From contig ADNK01002596.1 of NCBI GenBank assembly GCA_000320545.1, positions 116,331 through 180,330 on the forward strand: a stretch of 64,000 bases of DNA. The letters are read 5' to 3'. The stretch is from Bigelowiella natans CCMP2755 (Eukaryota > Cercozoa > Chlorarachniophyceae). Position numbers and translations under genes: made by a program. How positions within the stretch are numbered: position 1 is the stretch's first letter; each line of letters begins with the position of its first letter. The notes under the pieces are model-generated. The model saw only the letters and a program-made list of their open reading frames with translations, did no database searches and was not told the DNA's origin. Shown here piece by piece: positions 63,778-64,000 of this stretch.

Positions 63778-64000
63778 GATTCGGGGTCAGGATTAAGGAC
63801 CAGAGTTCAAGGTTGGGCTTCAGGGATGAGGTTGATCAAGGTCGATCGTCAGAATTAACGGCTCGTCGGGGTTGGGGTCAGGGTTTCAGGGTCAGGATAG
63901 ACAGTCGGGGTTGGGGTCAGGGTTTCAGGGTCAGGGTCAGGGTTAGGGTTTCAGTTGGGGTTTCAGGGTCACGGTTGAAGTTAGGTTCAGGGTTAGGGTT
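63778..64000. repeat. Degenerate telomere-like repeats
   Basis: G-rich strand repeats of GGGTCA, GGGTTTCA and GGGTTA type increase toward the right edge, which ends CAGGGTTAGGGTT. A 31-bp block is duplicated exactly (63866-63896 and 63905-63935). The orientation, G-rich plus strand running to the right, is that of a right chromosome end, or of an internal relic of one. Confidence 0.75.

Noticed and set aside
1-64000. tRNA, rRNA, transposon coding regions and viral genes
   Set aside because: I looked on both strands and saw no cloverleaf, rRNA core, reverse transcriptase, transposase or integrase motif.

Overview
The window is nuclear DNA of an intron-rich microbial eukaryote. Genes are cut by GT-AG introns from about 50 bases to several kilobases. 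The introns are packed with di- and trinucleotide microsatellites, so most exons are too short to stand out as open frames. I rebuilt the gene models by hand from splice signals, reading phase and family motifs. A centrin and a polycystin-type channel point to a flagellated or ciliated protist. TTAGGG-like sequence at the right edge fits a nearby telomere. I cannot fix the lineage; a rhizarian or another free-living protist is possible.

Layout. 1-1411 is a GCATGC-rich spacer. 1412-2014 (-) is the last exon of an unknown Ser/Pro-rich protein. 3259-5122 (+) is a tyrosine-kinase-like kinase with two similar C-terminal modules. 5123-7295 is a spacer between convergent genes and holds a CA tract and a very regular 10/20-bp TTCnnGAA array. 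7296-10581 (-) is a 13-exon orphan of 507 aa. 10868-15709 (-) is a class II glutamine amidotransferase of the DUG3 type in 16 small exons. 16476-22333 (+) is a leucine-rich-repeat protein with a basic tail.

25074-29613 (+) is a coiled-coil protein with a Tudor-like domain. 31129-38494 (-) is a 12-exon, 1,633-aa acidic and Gln-rich protein with WxxF/W motifs, resembling gamma-synergin-type AP-1 accessory proteins. 39348-39843 (-) is the end of a small unknown gene. 40222-58374 (+) is a giant gene of about 44 exons and 2,650 aa: acidic N-terminus, SH2-like module, many ankyrin repeats, then a polycystin (PKD2/TRPP) cation channel. 58575-60032 (+) holds four more phase-matched exons with a membrane segment, either its tail or a separate gene. 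62641-63443 (+) is a centrin-like gene broken by a one-base frameshift. 63778-64000 is degenerate TTAGGG/TCAGGG sequence.

The genes show no operon-like link. Two (channel and centrin) are typical of cilia or calcium signalling, one (DUG3) of glutathione breakdown and one (synergin-like) of vesicle traffic. The exon models rest on phase consistency and motif order, not on transcripts. The first exons of several genes are unresolved.
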